A stretch of 64,000 nucleotides of DNA, taken from CAZFHA01 sp964518595 (GTDB lineage: Bacteria; Bacillota; Clostridia; Saccharofermentanales; Saccharofermentanaceae). The notes under the pieces were generated by a model. The model saw only the letters and a program-made list of their open reading frames with translations. It was not told where the DNA came from and ran no database searches. The stretch lies in NCBI GenBank assembly GCA_964518595.1, contig CAZFHA010000019.1, forward strand, positions 1 through 64,000. The letters are read 5' to 3'. Shown here one piece after another: positions 45,101-53,923 of this stretch. The position numbers and the translations under genes were made by a program. Every line of letters begins with the position of its first letter. The first letter of the stretch is position 1.

Positions 45101-46504
45101 ATGTCAACATTTGGAATTATTGTAGCAAATCGATCTTTTTTTCCTGATCATGTAGTGGCAGAGAGTCGAAAAGAACTCATTCAGGTTCTGGAGTCTTTAG
45201 GTCATCAGGTAGTAGCGCTCTCGGAGATGGTAACCAAGGGTGGTGGCGTCGAGACAATCCAAGAGGCTAGAATCTGCGCCAAATTATTTCAACAGAAAAG
45301 ACAGGTGATAGATGGCATAATTATTTGCATGTCTAATTTTGGCGATGAACTTAGTGTAACGGAGGCAGTTAGAAAGTCCGGTCTGTCTGTCCCGTTGTTG
45401 GTTCAAGCAAGTCCTGATTCTTTAGATAAATTAGATCTATCAAATCGCCGCGATTCCTTTTGCGGCAAAATCTCGGTCTGCAATAATCTGCGGCAAAACG
45501 GAATTCCTTTCAGTCTTACCAAAGAACATACTTCTGCTCTTTTCAGTGAGAGTTTTAAAGCAGATATTACCTGGTTCTCTGCTGTATGCCAAGTGGTAAA
45601 GGGGTTAAGGAATGCAAAAATAGCGGCCATTGGTGCTAGACCGGATGCCTTTCATACCGTTCGTTATAGTGAGAAACTTCTTCAGCGAATGGGCATTGAT
45701 GTATCTGTTGTGGATATGTCAATGATTCTGCATCGAGCAAGAGAATTGGCAGAGGATGATAGGCTCTTAGCTAAAATAGCAGAAATAAAAACCTATGGGA
45801 AGATCGATTCTCAAGTTACGGAGGAGCAACTTAACAAACTCTCTCGATTTTGCCTCTCCATTCAGGATTACGTGGATGAAAATGAATGTACGGCTTCTGC
45901 TGTGCAATGTTGGGATGCTGTAGAAATTGATTATGGTGTCGCTGCTTGCTTACCCATGAGTATGATGGGGATGGCAGGTAAACCCTCGGCCTGTGAAATG
46001 GATGTCTGTGGCGCACTATCTATGCAAGCGTTGCTGCTTGCTGGCGGAGTGCCACCAATGCTGCAGGACTGGAATAATAATTACGGTGCAACTATGGATA
46101 CATGTATTACCGTACATTGCTCGAATTTTCCTAAATCTGTTTTTCAAAATGAACCGGAGATTGGCTACTTAGACATCCTTTCCACTACACTGGGGACAAA
46201 GAATTGTTTTGGCACTTGTAAAGGCAGGGTAAGAGCCGGGGCAATGACATACCTTCGCATCACAACTGATGACTGTTCCGGAAAGATTCGCTGCTATTTA
46301 GGTGAGGGAGAGTTTACCAATGATCCCTTAGATACCTTTGGTGGCGTTGCGGTTTGCCATGTTGAAAGACTAAATGAGCTCATGAAATATATCTGCAAGG
46401 AAGGCTTTGAACATCATGTTGCCCTAAGCCAGTCAGCTTCGGCCGATGTTCTTGAAGAAGCACTGGGACTTTATCTCGGTTGGGAGGTGTATCGCCATTC
46501 TTAG
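45101..46504 (+). CDS. L-fucose/arabinose isomerase-like protein
   Basis: Probably an aldose-ketose isomerase of the fucose isomerase superfamily. I chose ATG 45101 because AAAGGAG lies 5 bases before it; an upstream ATG at 45083 has none. Residues 1-170 form an alpha/beta domain. The C-terminal half has AACLPMSMMGMAGKPSACEM followed by DVCGALSMQALLLAGG, where the Glu and Asp fit metal ligands. QDWNNNYG and GRVRAGAMTYLRITTDD follow. Length 467. Fucose isomerases also accept D-arabinose. The final gene of the transketolase cassette, it would supply a ketose to the kinase. The exact sugar is unknown. Confidence 0.78.
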   Translation: MSTFGIIVANRSFFPDHVVAESRKELIQVLESLGHQVVALSEMVTKGGGVETIQEARICAKLFQQKRQVIDGIIICMSNFGDELSVTEAVRKSGLSVPLLVQASPDSLDKLDLSNRRDSFCGKISVCNNLRQNGIPFSLTKEHTSALFSESFKADITWFSAVCQVVKGLRNAKIAAIGARPDAFHTVRYSEKLLQRMGIDVSVVDMSMILHRARELAEDDRLLAKIAEIKTYGKIDSQVTEEQLNKLSRFCLSIQDYVDENECTASAVQCWDAVEIDYGVAACLPMSMMGMAGKPSACEMDVCGALSMQALLLAGGVPPMLQDWNNNYGATMDTCITVHCSNFPKSVFQNEPEIGYLDILSTTLGTKNCFGTCKGRVRAGAMTYLRITTDDCSGKIRCYLGEGEFTNDPLDTFGGVAVCHVERLNELMKYICKEGFEHHVALSQSASADVLEEALGLYLGWEVYRHS

Positions 46505-46570
46505 ATTATAGACTTTTATAGAGTAATCTATGGGAGATTTTTAGGGCTTAGCTGAGCCGGCTGTGATGTG

Positions 46571-46599
46571 TTGTCTAAATGAGGGTGTCCCCGTATAAT
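46571..46599 (+). promoter_or_regulatory. Promoter of the second LacI gene
   Basis: TTGTCT (46571-46576) and TATAAT (46594-46599) are spaced 17 bases and lie 52 bases before the chosen ATG. Confidence 0.7.
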
Positions 46600-46651
46600 G
46601 ACAGTATCTTTTTAGCTATATAATTTTCGTAATGAAGTGAGGATACTTTTA

Positions 46652-47686
46652 ATGAAACCAACCATAAAAATGATTGCTGAGAGAGCAGGAGTTTCTACTG
46701 CCACCGTTTCTAATGCACTAAATCATACTCGGGGCGTCAGTCCGGAAACCATAGATGCAGTAAGGAAAATTGCTGATGAACTGGGTTATGTTGAAACCGG
46801 TGTTCGCCGCCCTACCGGAAAAGTTCGGCGGGATATCAGAGGCATTCGATTGATTACTTTTCGTAAGCATGGTTTGGTGGTTTCAGACAATCCTTTCTTT
46901 TCTGAATTGATTCATGGTATTGAGGGAGCCTGTTCTTCAAGAGGTTTTGAATTGGTTTTTGCCCAGATTCAGGCTTGGGAGAAAGAGGATTGCCGACGTT
47001 TGGCGCAACTTTTGCAAGAGCCTGACATGGCAGTAATTCTGTTGGCTACGGAAATGGAATCTGAAGATCTTGCTCTTTTAGAGGATGCAAAAAGCCCACT
47101 GCTGTTACTTGATAGCTATTTTCCAGAATCTAACTTGCCTACCGTTACAATCAATAACTTCGAGGCAGGTCTTCGGGCGACCCAGCATCTATTAGAGATG
47201 GGTCATAAAGATATTGGTATTATTGTCAGTAGCAGGTCTTTTAATAATATGCGGTATCGCTATTTAGGCTATCGTGAAGCCCTAGAAAGAAATAATTTGT
47301 CTCCTAATGATGCTTGGGTTTTCCAGCTAGAACCTTCTTTACAAGGGAGCTTTCGAGACATGAGTTTTCAGCTGTCAAAGAATCCCAAGTTACCTACGGC
47401 TCTTTTTGCTGCCAATGATGAATTGGCGGCTGGCGCTATGCGGGCTTTACAAGAAAAGGGTTTATCAGTTCCAGAAGATATTTCACTGATTGGCATGGAT
47501 GACTTACCCATCTGCCTGGCGCTAAACCCACCTTTAAGTTCACTTCATGTTTATCGGGAGACTATGGCCGAGGCAGCGGTCTCCTCCTTGCTTAGCTGGC
47601 TGGACAATGACTTTTCCGGCCATCAGTTGTTAGAAATCGGTACTGATTTGGTACAGCGGGGCAGCGTGCGCCCAAAAGGAGAGTAG
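46652..47686 (+). CDS. LacI-family transcriptional regulator
   Basis: Regulator at the head of the 46.6-64 kb locus. The helix-turn-helix is IKMIAERAGVSTATVSNALN (about residues 4-23), hinge helix near ADELGYVETGVRR. The effector domain includes NPFFSELIHGIEGACSSRGF, LEMGHKDIGIIVSS and LFAANDELAAGAMRALQEKG. ATG 46652 has GAGGA 8 bases upstream; a GTG at 46637 would put that site inside the gene. Length 344. It likely controls the genes that follow, together with the YesM/YesN pair. Its inducer is unknown. Confidence 0.9.
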   Translation: MKPTIKMIAERAGVSTATVSNALNHTRGVSPETIDAVRKIADELGYVETGVRRPTGKVRRDIRGIRLITFRKHGLVVSDNPFFSELIHGIEGACSSRGFELVFAQIQAWEKEDCRRLAQLLQEPDMAVILLATEMESEDLALLEDAKSPLLLLDSYFPESNLPTVTINNFEAGLRATQHLLEMGHKDIGIIVSSRSFNNMRYRYLGYREALERNNLSPNDAWVFQLEPSLQGSFRDMSFQLSKNPKLPTALFAANDELAAGAMRALQEKGLSVPEDISLIGMDDLPICLALNPPLSSLHVYRETMAEAAVSSLLSWLDNDFSGHQLLEIGTDLVQRGSVRPKGE

Positions 47687-47710
47687 CGTTGCTCCCAGAG
47701 GGAGGAATCT

Positions 47711-48628
47711 ATGAATTATCTGAAATATGCTTTTACCGTCCCCGAAGAGAAGAAAATTCGCGTTATCACCAATACTGATGCTAAAAATGAGGCCGATGAT
47801 CAGTTTGCCATTGTACAGGCACTTTTATCGCCTAAGTTTGATCATGTAGGCATGATTGCCGCCCATTTTGGCAGTAAACGTAGTTCTACCAGTATGGAAG
47901 ACAGTTATCAAGAATTATGTTATTTATTTGATTTAATGGAGGTAAATCCGTCACTTTTGTACCGCGGTGCATCAGATGCCTTGCCCGATGAGAGCACTCC
48001 CAGTATCTCTCCGGGTGCCAAACTTATTATTAAGGAAGCTTTGAGAGAAGATAGTCGTCCTCTGTTTATCACTTTTTTAGGGCCGTTAACAGATTTGGCT
48101 TCGGCACTACTTTTAGAACCTAAGATTCAGGGTCGCTTTACAGCTGTATGGATTGGCGGTGGTGCTTATCCGGATGGTGGTTCGGAATATAATCTTAGTA
48201 ATGATATTCATGCGGCCAATGTGGTATTTAAATCGACCATTGATCTGTGGCAGATTCCCAAAAATGTTTATCAAACTATGTTGGTCTCTTTGGCAGAGTT
48301 AGAACTGAGAGTTCGTTCTCAGGGAGCTTTGGGACAGTATCTCTTTGATCAGTTGGCCGAACATGCCTTAACCCCGGTGGCAAGGAGTTCTAAGCTACGA
48401 TCTGGGGAAGCTTGGATTTTAGGTGATTCGCCTGCCTTTGGTGTTCTCTTAGCTGAACATGATTTTCGTTTTCAGATGATACCTGCACCTAGAATTTACC
48501 CAGACATGTCTTATGGTCATGAGGGTAAAAACCGAAGTATCAGAGTTTATCATGATATTGATCCGCGTTTTGTCTTGGAAGACTTTTATGCTAAGCTTAC
48601 CTTGTTTTCCCAAGGCCTGACCCAGTAG
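47711..48628 (+). CDS. Nucleoside-hydrolase-like protein
   Basis: It resembles inosine-uridine nucleoside hydrolases. RVITNTDAKNEADDQFAIVQ near residue 17 takes the place of the calcium-binding DxDxxxDD loop, but the first Asp is Asn and the spacing is longer, closer to DUF1593-type proteins. FITFLGPLTDLASALLLEP and AVWIGGGAYPDGGSEYNLSN are typical of the family. GEAWILGDSPAFGVLLAEHD forms the C-terminal active-site region. Length 305. No nucleoside genes are nearby; the neighbours are sugar regulators and an importer, so an N- or O-glycoside other than a nucleoside may be the substrate. GGGAGG precedes the ATG. Confidence 0.75.
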   Translation: MNYLKYAFTVPEEKKIRVITNTDAKNEADDQFAIVQALLSPKFDHVGMIAAHFGSKRSSTSMEDSYQELCYLFDLMEVNPSLLYRGASDALPDESTPSISPGAKLIIKEALREDSRPLFITFLGPLTDLASALLLEPKIQGRFTAVWIGGGAYPDGGSEYNLSNDIHAANVVFKSTIDLWQIPKNVYQTMLVSLAELELRVRSQGALGQYLFDQLAEHALTPVARSSKLRSGEAWILGDSPAFGVLLAEHDFRFQMIPAPRIYPDMSYGHEGKNRSIRVYHDIDPRFVLEDFYAKLTLFSQGLTQ

Positions 48629-48637
48629 GTGACTCCC

Positions 48638-50362
48638 ATGAACAAGCGGCGGCTAAGCCGCATTACCATAAGACAAAGAATCTTTTTAGCTATGATTCTA
48701 GTCTCTTTATTTCCGACTCTTGTTATGGGAATTATCGTTTATGTTTCTTCGAAAAATACGATAGAGGGTAATTATAATCGTGCTCGGGCTTATCAATTAG
48801 AAGTTTCCAGCAAGATGATTGATATTCAGTTATCCTCGATTGTAGATTTGACTAGAACACTTTTAACTGACAATACGGTTAAAGATTTGCTCTTGAAGGA
48901 CGAACCCTTATTATCTGAGAATCAAGAGCTAAAGGGCATTCTCAGGAACATTACCTCGCAGGACTATTTGATCTCTGGCATTTCCTTAATTAGTAAAAGG
49001 GGACAAAAGGTATTTGCTTCAAATCGAAATGATTATAATGCCTATTATTATAGCTACTATGCTAAGCAGGCAATTTTAGAAGAGGCTTGGATAGAGAAGG
49101 CTGAGTTAGCCCAGGGCGGAGAAGTCTTTTTCGGGTATAATGTGCTTTTTCCGACTTCCGGCGAGGGTGATATTTCTTTTGTTAAGAAGCTCATTGCCCC
49201 CTCTGGTGGCCAGACTATGGGGTATCTAGTTGTTAATATTCAAAAGCGGTTATTCGAAAAATCCTTTGCCAGTGATACAGAGGGATTCCGAAGCAATCGA
49301 AATATGATTCTTAACCAGGAGAATAGGCCGGAGTATATCTACTTTAGCAGTCATAAAGAACAATCCGAAATTGTGGCGGCTTTTTTAGCCACTCCAGACA
49401 ATGGTTCTTATTTATTTTCAGATTACGTTAATAGCATGACCGGTTGGGTGCTGGTGAGTATTATTGATAAGAGCGAATTGGGATTGGAAAGTGCTTATAT
49501 TGGTTTAATTACAGCCTTTGTCTGCCTTGGGCTCATTAGCTTAAGTCTTTATGCATCCAGCTTTGTATCAAAACGAATTACTCGTCCTTTAAAAAAATTA
49601 GAAAACGTCATTACCGCTGTCAGTGATGGAGACAGAAGAATAGATGATGTTTTTGATGATAGTGAAATTGGTCGAATCGGCAGCTTGTTTGTTACCACGG
49701 TTACAAATAATGTCGACTTACGAGAGCGGCTCTTAACGGCTCAACTTAACCAAAAAGAGGCAGAACTATTACTTTTACAAGCTCAAATACAACCTCATTT
49801 CTTATACAACACCCTTGATGCCTTGTATTGTCTAGCCATAATAAAGCAGGCGGATGACATAGCAGCTATGGCAGCAGCTCTATCAAATATGTTTAAGCTT
49901 AGCCTTAACCAAGGTGAAAAGACTATAGCAATAAAAAAAGAAGTCGAGCGCATTTCTGAATACATGGTGATACAAAATATGCGTTTTCGAGATCGTTTTC
50001 ATTTGTTTTTAGACATAGCTCCAGAGCTACTTGAGAAAAAAATAATAACTTTTATTTTACAACCCTTTGTGGAAAATGCTTTTTATCATGGTCTTGAACC
50101 TAAAATTGGCTCAGGTTACATACGGATACGAGGGCGGCTTAGAGGTGAAACTATGGTGTTTTTTGTTGTAGATAATGGAATTGGTATGACTGAACAAGAA
50201 CTTGCTTCACCGGGGTTTGGGATCAGAAATGTCAGAGAGAGAATTGGCTTATATTATGGAGCGAACTTTGGTGTGACTTTTAAAAGCCGTCCAGGGCAGG
50301 GAACGATTGTTTGTATTAGGCTCGCCGCTAAAATTTCTGGTGAAGCAGAAGCTAGGTTATAG
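48638..50362 (+). CDS. Sensor histidine kinase, YesM type
   Basis: Membrane kinase that probably senses an extracellular sugar or its receptor. Helix 1 covers about residues 15-37. An extracytoplasmic dCache-like domain follows to about 285, helix 2 to 310, then HAMP (SKRITRPLKKLENVI). The phosphoacceptor region has LLLLQAQIQPHFLYNTLDAL and the ATPase domain has FVENAFYHGL, VDNGIGMT and GFGIRNVRERI. ATG 48638 is preceded by AGGTGA, which overlaps the previous stop; a GTG at 48629 is the alternative. Length 574. The partner regulator gene starts 32 bases later. Confidence 0.92.
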   Translation: MNKRRLSRITIRQRIFLAMILVSLFPTLVMGIIVYVSSKNTIEGNYNRARAYQLEVSSKMIDIQLSSIVDLTRTLLTDNTVKDLLLKDEPLLSENQELKGILRNITSQDYLISGISLISKRGQKVFASNRNDYNAYYYSYYAKQAILEEAWIEKAELAQGGEVFFGYNVLFPTSGEGDISFVKKLIAPSGGQTMGYLVVNIQKRLFEKSFASDTEGFRSNRNMILNQENRPEYIYFSSHKEQSEIVAAFLATPDNGSYLFSDYVNSMTGWVLVSIIDKSELGLESAYIGLITAFVCLGLISLSLYASSFVSKRITRPLKKLENVITAVSDGDRRIDDVFDDSEIGRIGSLFVTTVTNNVDLRERLLTAQLNQKEAELLLLQAQIQPHFLYNTLDALYCLAIIKQADDIAAMAAALSNMFKLSLNQGEKTIAIKKEVERISEYMVIQNMRFRDRFHLFLDIAPELLEKKIITFILQPFVENAFYHGLEPKIGSGYIRIRGRLRGETMVFFVVDNGIGMTEQELASPGFGIRNVRERIGLYYGANFGVTFKSRPGQGTIVCIRLAAKISGEAEARL

Positions 50363-50394
50363 CAAAGCTGATTTTCCTACATAGGAGGTTTCTT

Positions 50395-51438
50395 ATGACC
50401 CAAAAAATTGTAATCGTGGATGATGAGTATATCATTGCCGAAGGCATCAAGACTATGATTGATAGAAGTGGACTTGACTTTCAAGTTGTAGCATCAGCTT
50501 ATGACGGTATCGCTGGATTAAAGCTTTTGAAGCAATTTCGACCAGAAGTTGTGATTACTGATATTCGTATGCCTGGAATGGATGGATTATCTTTGATTGA
50601 AATGGCGGAAGAATTTTTACCAGAAACAAAATTTGTTGTGATCAGTGGCTATACTGAGTTCACCTATGCTCAGCGAGCCTTAGAATTAGGTGTTAAAGCC
50701 TATTTGGATAAGCCAGTTACCATTGAAAAGGTCACGAAAATTCTTCGCCTGTTACAAACTTTGCCAATTAGTTCCCGTTATGAAGGTGTACACCATCAGA
50801 CAGATACAATTTTAAATGCTTTATGGCAGGGCGATTCAAAAGCCATTAATGACGGTACCGACAAGTATTTATCCGCCTTAGCATCCGTTACTATTTCTGA
50901 AGAAGAATATATAAATGAATGTTTTTTGTTTTTAAGTTTGCTGGCCGATACTTACAAAGCCGTAAATAAAGATTCAGAACCAGTGTATGTTGCTAGTTAT
51001 GGAGAAATGCGTGATCTATCTGGTCAGGAGAAGGTAAATGCGTATGTTTTTGAAAAAATTCTACGCTTATGTGACAAGGTTAAAGCCAAAAAATTTGGCA
51101 GTAATCATAGAGTGATTTTACGTTTGCTGGATTACATTAATGAAAATTATCACCAACCTATCGGACTAAATGATTTGGCTAAACAGGTGAATATGAATCC
51201 TGCGTACCTAAGTATTCTTTTCCGGGAAGAAATTGGGGTAAGTTATGTAAAGTATTTAACCAGTATTCGAATTGGACATGCTAAAGAATTACTCTTGGCT
51301 GGACATAGAATTAATGATGTGAGTCTTAAGGTTGGTTATAGTGACTACCGCTATTTTTGCGATATCTTCAAAAAACAAACTGGGCAAACCCCTAGCACCT
51401 TTAAAGGCAGCCGCCGTAAAGTTGATGAGGTCAATTAA
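50395..51438 (+). CDS. Response regulator, YesN type (receiver plus AraC DNA-binding domain)
   Basis: Partner of the YesM-type kinase. The receiver domain has KIVIVDDEYIIAEGIKTM, phosphoacceptor Asp56 in VITDIRMPGMDG, Ser/Thr in VISGYTEFTYA and Lys in YLDKPVTIEKV. The C terminus (about 240-340) is an AraC-type double helix-turn-helix: QPIGLNDLAKQVNMNPAYLS and INDVSLKVGYSDYRYFCDIF. Length 347. AGGAGG precedes the ATG. It probably activates the importer gene that follows; a palindrome lies directly after its stop codon. Confidence 0.93.
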   Translation: MTQKIVIVDDEYIIAEGIKTMIDRSGLDFQVVASAYDGIAGLKLLKQFRPEVVITDIRMPGMDGLSLIEMAEEFLPETKFVVISGYTEFTYAQRALELGVKAYLDKPVTIEKVTKILRLLQTLPISSRYEGVHHQTDTILNALWQGDSKAINDGTDKYLSALASVTISEEEYINECFLFLSLLADTYKAVNKDSEPVYVASYGEMRDLSGQEKVNAYVFEKILRLCDKVKAKKFGSNHRVILRLLDYINENYHQPIGLNDLAKQVNMNPAYLSILFREEIGVSYVKYLTSIRIGHAKELLLAGHRINDVSLKVGYSDYRYFCDIFKKQTGQTPSTFKGSRRKVDEVN

Positions 51439-51456
51439 GGAAATTCCGGAATATCC
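51439..51456. promoter_or_regulatory. 18-base imperfect palindrome upstream of the third importer
   Basis: GGAAATTCCGGAATATCC has an inner perfect 10-base palindrome (ATTCCGGAAT) and outer GGA/TCC arms, with one mismatched pair. It lies about 15-20 bases before an A/T-rich -10-like stretch (TATTATATAA near 51471) that lacks a good -35 box. This is a plausible activator or LacI site; which protein binds is unknown. Confidence 0.4.
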
Positions 51457-51581
51457 CAAAAAAATTGTACATATTATATAAATTGCCTGACTGTAATACT
51501 TTTTTACTTGTGTTAAAGTTCTGGTATCTCGTAAATCTATTCCCCATATTAAACTGTCAAAAATGTTAAGGAGGAGTATCC

Positions 51582-52937
51582 ATGAAGAAAAAATTTATCT
51601 GTTCTGTTTTGGCATCTGTCCTGTCCCTCAGTTTATTGGCAAGCTGTAACGGTTCTACAGTAGCCACTACTGTTGCTGACTCCAAAGGGAAAGATTCTAC
51701 TACGGCTGGTTCAGCAGCGAGTACAGGCTCTGAGCCAATCAAAAAGTCGATTAAGATTCTATCGATTTGGGCGGAAGACAATGATAATGGTAAATTAATC
51801 ATTGATTTGACAGATCGCTACATTGCTGAGGTAAATCCCAATTTTTCCTATGAATATGAAGTGGTAGCGGCGGACAATTTAAAACAAAAAATAGCTGTTC
51901 TAGCGGCATCGAATGACTTGCCGGATGTATTTGTGTATGAATCAGGCAAGCCAATCAAAGAATTGATTGAAGCCGATAAGATTCTTGATATTGGCGGGGC
52001 GCTGGAGAGTGAAGGCGTTATGAATCAATTAGATGCTGGGGCTGTATCACTACTTAAGACCTTATCCGGCACGGATAAACTCTACGACTTGCCCTTAGGT
52101 TTAAATGTAGAAGGCTTTTGGTATAACAAAGCTTTGTTTGAAAAGGCTGGTGTTTCGGTTCCTAAAACTTGGACAGAATTTCAAGCTGCTTGTGCCAAAT
52201 TAGAAGCTGCCGGCATTCAACCCTTGGTTGCAGGTGGGGCTGACAAATGGCCATTAACCAGACTAATTAATGCTTATGTCTATAGAAGCCTTGGGGTTGA
52301 TGCTATGAAAAAGGCAGCGGCAGGGGAAGTCAAATATACAGACCCTGGTTATGTAGCAGCGGCTAAGGAACTACAAGACATGGCCAAAGCTGGTTATTTT
52401 GGTGAAGGTATTACAACTATTGATCAGGGAACCGCTGGAGATATGCTCATGGCTGGGCAAGCCGCTATGTTCTACAATGGCAGCTGGTTTACGCAGCAGC
52501 TTAATGCAGAAACAAACCCGGCTGGTGCTGAGGGTATTGGCTTCTTTAATGTACCTGTAGTGGATGAAAAAATTAGTGCTGCAACCGAATACTCCATGAA
52601 TTGTGGCAATATCTTATGTTTGGATAAGGGCAAGTACGACGACGGAACAGCCGGTTGGCTAAAATATTTTGTCGAGAATATCGGCAATGAAGCTATGAGC
52701 CAGTACGGAAGTGTAAAGGGGTATACCTATACTGCAGCGGGGGAAATGAGTGACTATACGAAGGTAGTTGCAAATGCTTTAGCTTCAGTAACCAAAGCAA
52801 CCACTTGGTTTGAAGCGGCCATGAATAGCGAAGTAAATACCGTGGCTCAAACCAATGTTCAAACCCTTGTTAACGGCGATATGACTCCGGAAGAGTACAT
52901 GCAATCCATTCAAGATGCCTATGATAGTAGCCGTTAA
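51582..52937 (+). CDS. ABC sugar importer, solute-binding lipoprotein
   Basis: Receptor of the third importer. The signal peptide ends in the lipobox LLASC (Cys about residue 22), followed by a Thr/Ser-rich tether to about 50. The binding domain starts KKSIKILSIWAEDNDNGKLI. DLPDVFVYESGKPIKELIEA and GFWYNKALFEKAGVSVPKTW are characteristic of family 1 receptors for oligosaccharides. Length 451. AAGGAGG precedes the ATG. A hairpin between it and the permease genes follows. The ligand is unknown, presumably the glycan cut by the GH63-like, GH106-like and GH127-like enzymes downstream. Confidence 0.9.
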   Translation: MKKKFICSVLASVLSLSLLASCNGSTVATTVADSKGKDSTTAGSAASTGSEPIKKSIKILSIWAEDNDNGKLIIDLTDRYIAEVNPNFSYEYEVVAADNLKQKIAVLAASNDLPDVFVYESGKPIKELIEADKILDIGGALESEGVMNQLDAGAVSLLKTLSGTDKLYDLPLGLNVEGFWYNKALFEKAGVSVPKTWTEFQAACAKLEAAGIQPLVAGGADKWPLTRLINAYVYRSLGVDAMKKAAAGEVKYTDPGYVAAAKELQDMAKAGYFGEGITTIDQGTAGDMLMAGQAAMFYNGSWFTQQLNAETNPAGAEGIGFFNVPVVDEKISAATEYSMNCGNILCLDKGKYDDGTAGWLKYFVENIGNEAMSQYGSVKGYTYTAAGEMSDYTKVVANALASVTKATTWFEAAMNSEVNTVAQTNVQTLVNGDMTPEEYMQSIQDAYDSSR

Positions 52938-52982
52938 AGTTTTGCGGTGAGGGACGGGCTATCTTGGTCAAAGGGACAGAGC

Positions 52983-53010
52983 GGTGGCGGCTTTAGGTCG
53001 CCACCTTATT
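52983..53010 (+). terminator. Intercistronic hairpin between receptor and permease genes (attenuator)
   Basis: GGTGGCGGC (52983-52991) pairs with GTCGCCACC (52997-53005, one G-U) around TTTAG. It is GC-rich and followed by only TTATT, so it would stabilise the upstream mRNA or terminate partly. The permease starts 20 bases later. Confidence 0.6.
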
Positions 53011-53029
53011 CATAAATCCGGAGGTAGTA

Positions 53030-53914
53030 ATGAAACAGGTACTAGCCAATAAAAAAGCCATAACACTATTTATTCTTCCGGCATTAATTGTATATTCTAT
53101 TATTGTTATTTTGCCGGTGTTTTGGTCACTGGGATATTCTTTCTTTTCTGGCACTCCGGGATTAAAATGGGAGTTCAATGGAATTAATAATTATCTTTCT
53201 CTTTGGGCGGATAAAAATTTCATCACCGCTTTTGGAGTTAACCTACGTTACGTTGCGGTTGTTATGGTAGGACAGGTGGGTCTGGGTCTTTTGTTAGCAC
53301 TACTTTTCCATTTTTGGGTCAGAAAGTATAAATCCACGGTGCGAACCTTAGTCTTTTTTCCGGTTGTTTTACCTACAGTGGCCGTGGGGCAATTATTTGT
53401 GAAAATTTATGAGATTCAGCCGCATTATGGCCTGATTAATAGCCTTCTGGCCAGTATTGGCCTGCAAAGTTTAGTTCAACCCTGGATCGGACAAGCGGGG
53501 ACGGCTCTTTGGGCTTTAAGCATTATGGATATCTGGGTTGCTATGGGATTCTATTCCGTGATTTTTTATGGCGCACTTTTAGACATTCCTAATGAATTAG
53601 TAGAAGCCGCAAGGATTGATGGCTGCAGTTCCTGGCAACTATATCGAAGGATTTTGGCGCCTCTTTTGCGACCCATATTAATTATTAGCTTAGTTTTTAG
53701 CTTTTCAGGAACTATCAAGATGTTTGAATCTTCTTTAGCCTTAACCGGAGGTGGGCCGGGGACGGCGACGCAATCGCTATCTATGTATATGTACAATGTC
53801 TCATTTACATACTCAAAAGTTGGCTATGGAAGTACGATTGCTGTCATTATTTTCTTGCTTTGTATTGTCGGTTCCGGATTAATTAGTCGTTTTGATAAGG
53901 ATGTTAATAGTTAG
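53030..53914 (+). CDS. ABC sugar importer permease, MalF/UgpA type
   Basis: First membrane subunit of the third importer. Six hydrophobic segments are visible. The EAA loop reads ELVEAARIDGCSSWQLYRRI (about residues 190-209), followed by ALTGGGPGTATQSLSMYMY, which is highly typical of MalF/UgpA proteins. Length 294. CGGAGG precedes the ATG. The next gene begins 9 bases after its stop. Confidence 0.93.
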   Translation: MKQVLANKKAITLFILPALIVYSIIVILPVFWSLGYSFFSGTPGLKWEFNGINNYLSLWADKNFITAFGVNLRYVAVVMVGQVGLGLLLALLFHFWVRKYKSTVRTLVFFPVVLPTVAVGQLFVKIYEIQPHYGLINSLLASIGLQSLVQPWIGQAGTALWALSIMDIWVAMGFYSVIFYGALLDIPNELVEAARIDGCSSWQLYRRILAPLLRPILIISLVFSFSGTIKMFESSLALTGGGPGTATQSLSMYMYNVSFTYSKVGYGSTIAVIIFLLCIVGSGLISRFDKDVNS

Positions 53915-53923
53915 GAGGGCGAC

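Noticed and set aside
41784..46504. Sulfoquinovose sulfo-transketolase pathway
   Set aside because: That pathway uses a transketolase pair too, but here there is an FGGY kinase and no sulfosugar importer, sulfoquinovosidase or sulfoerythrose isomerase, so phosphorylated sugars fit better.
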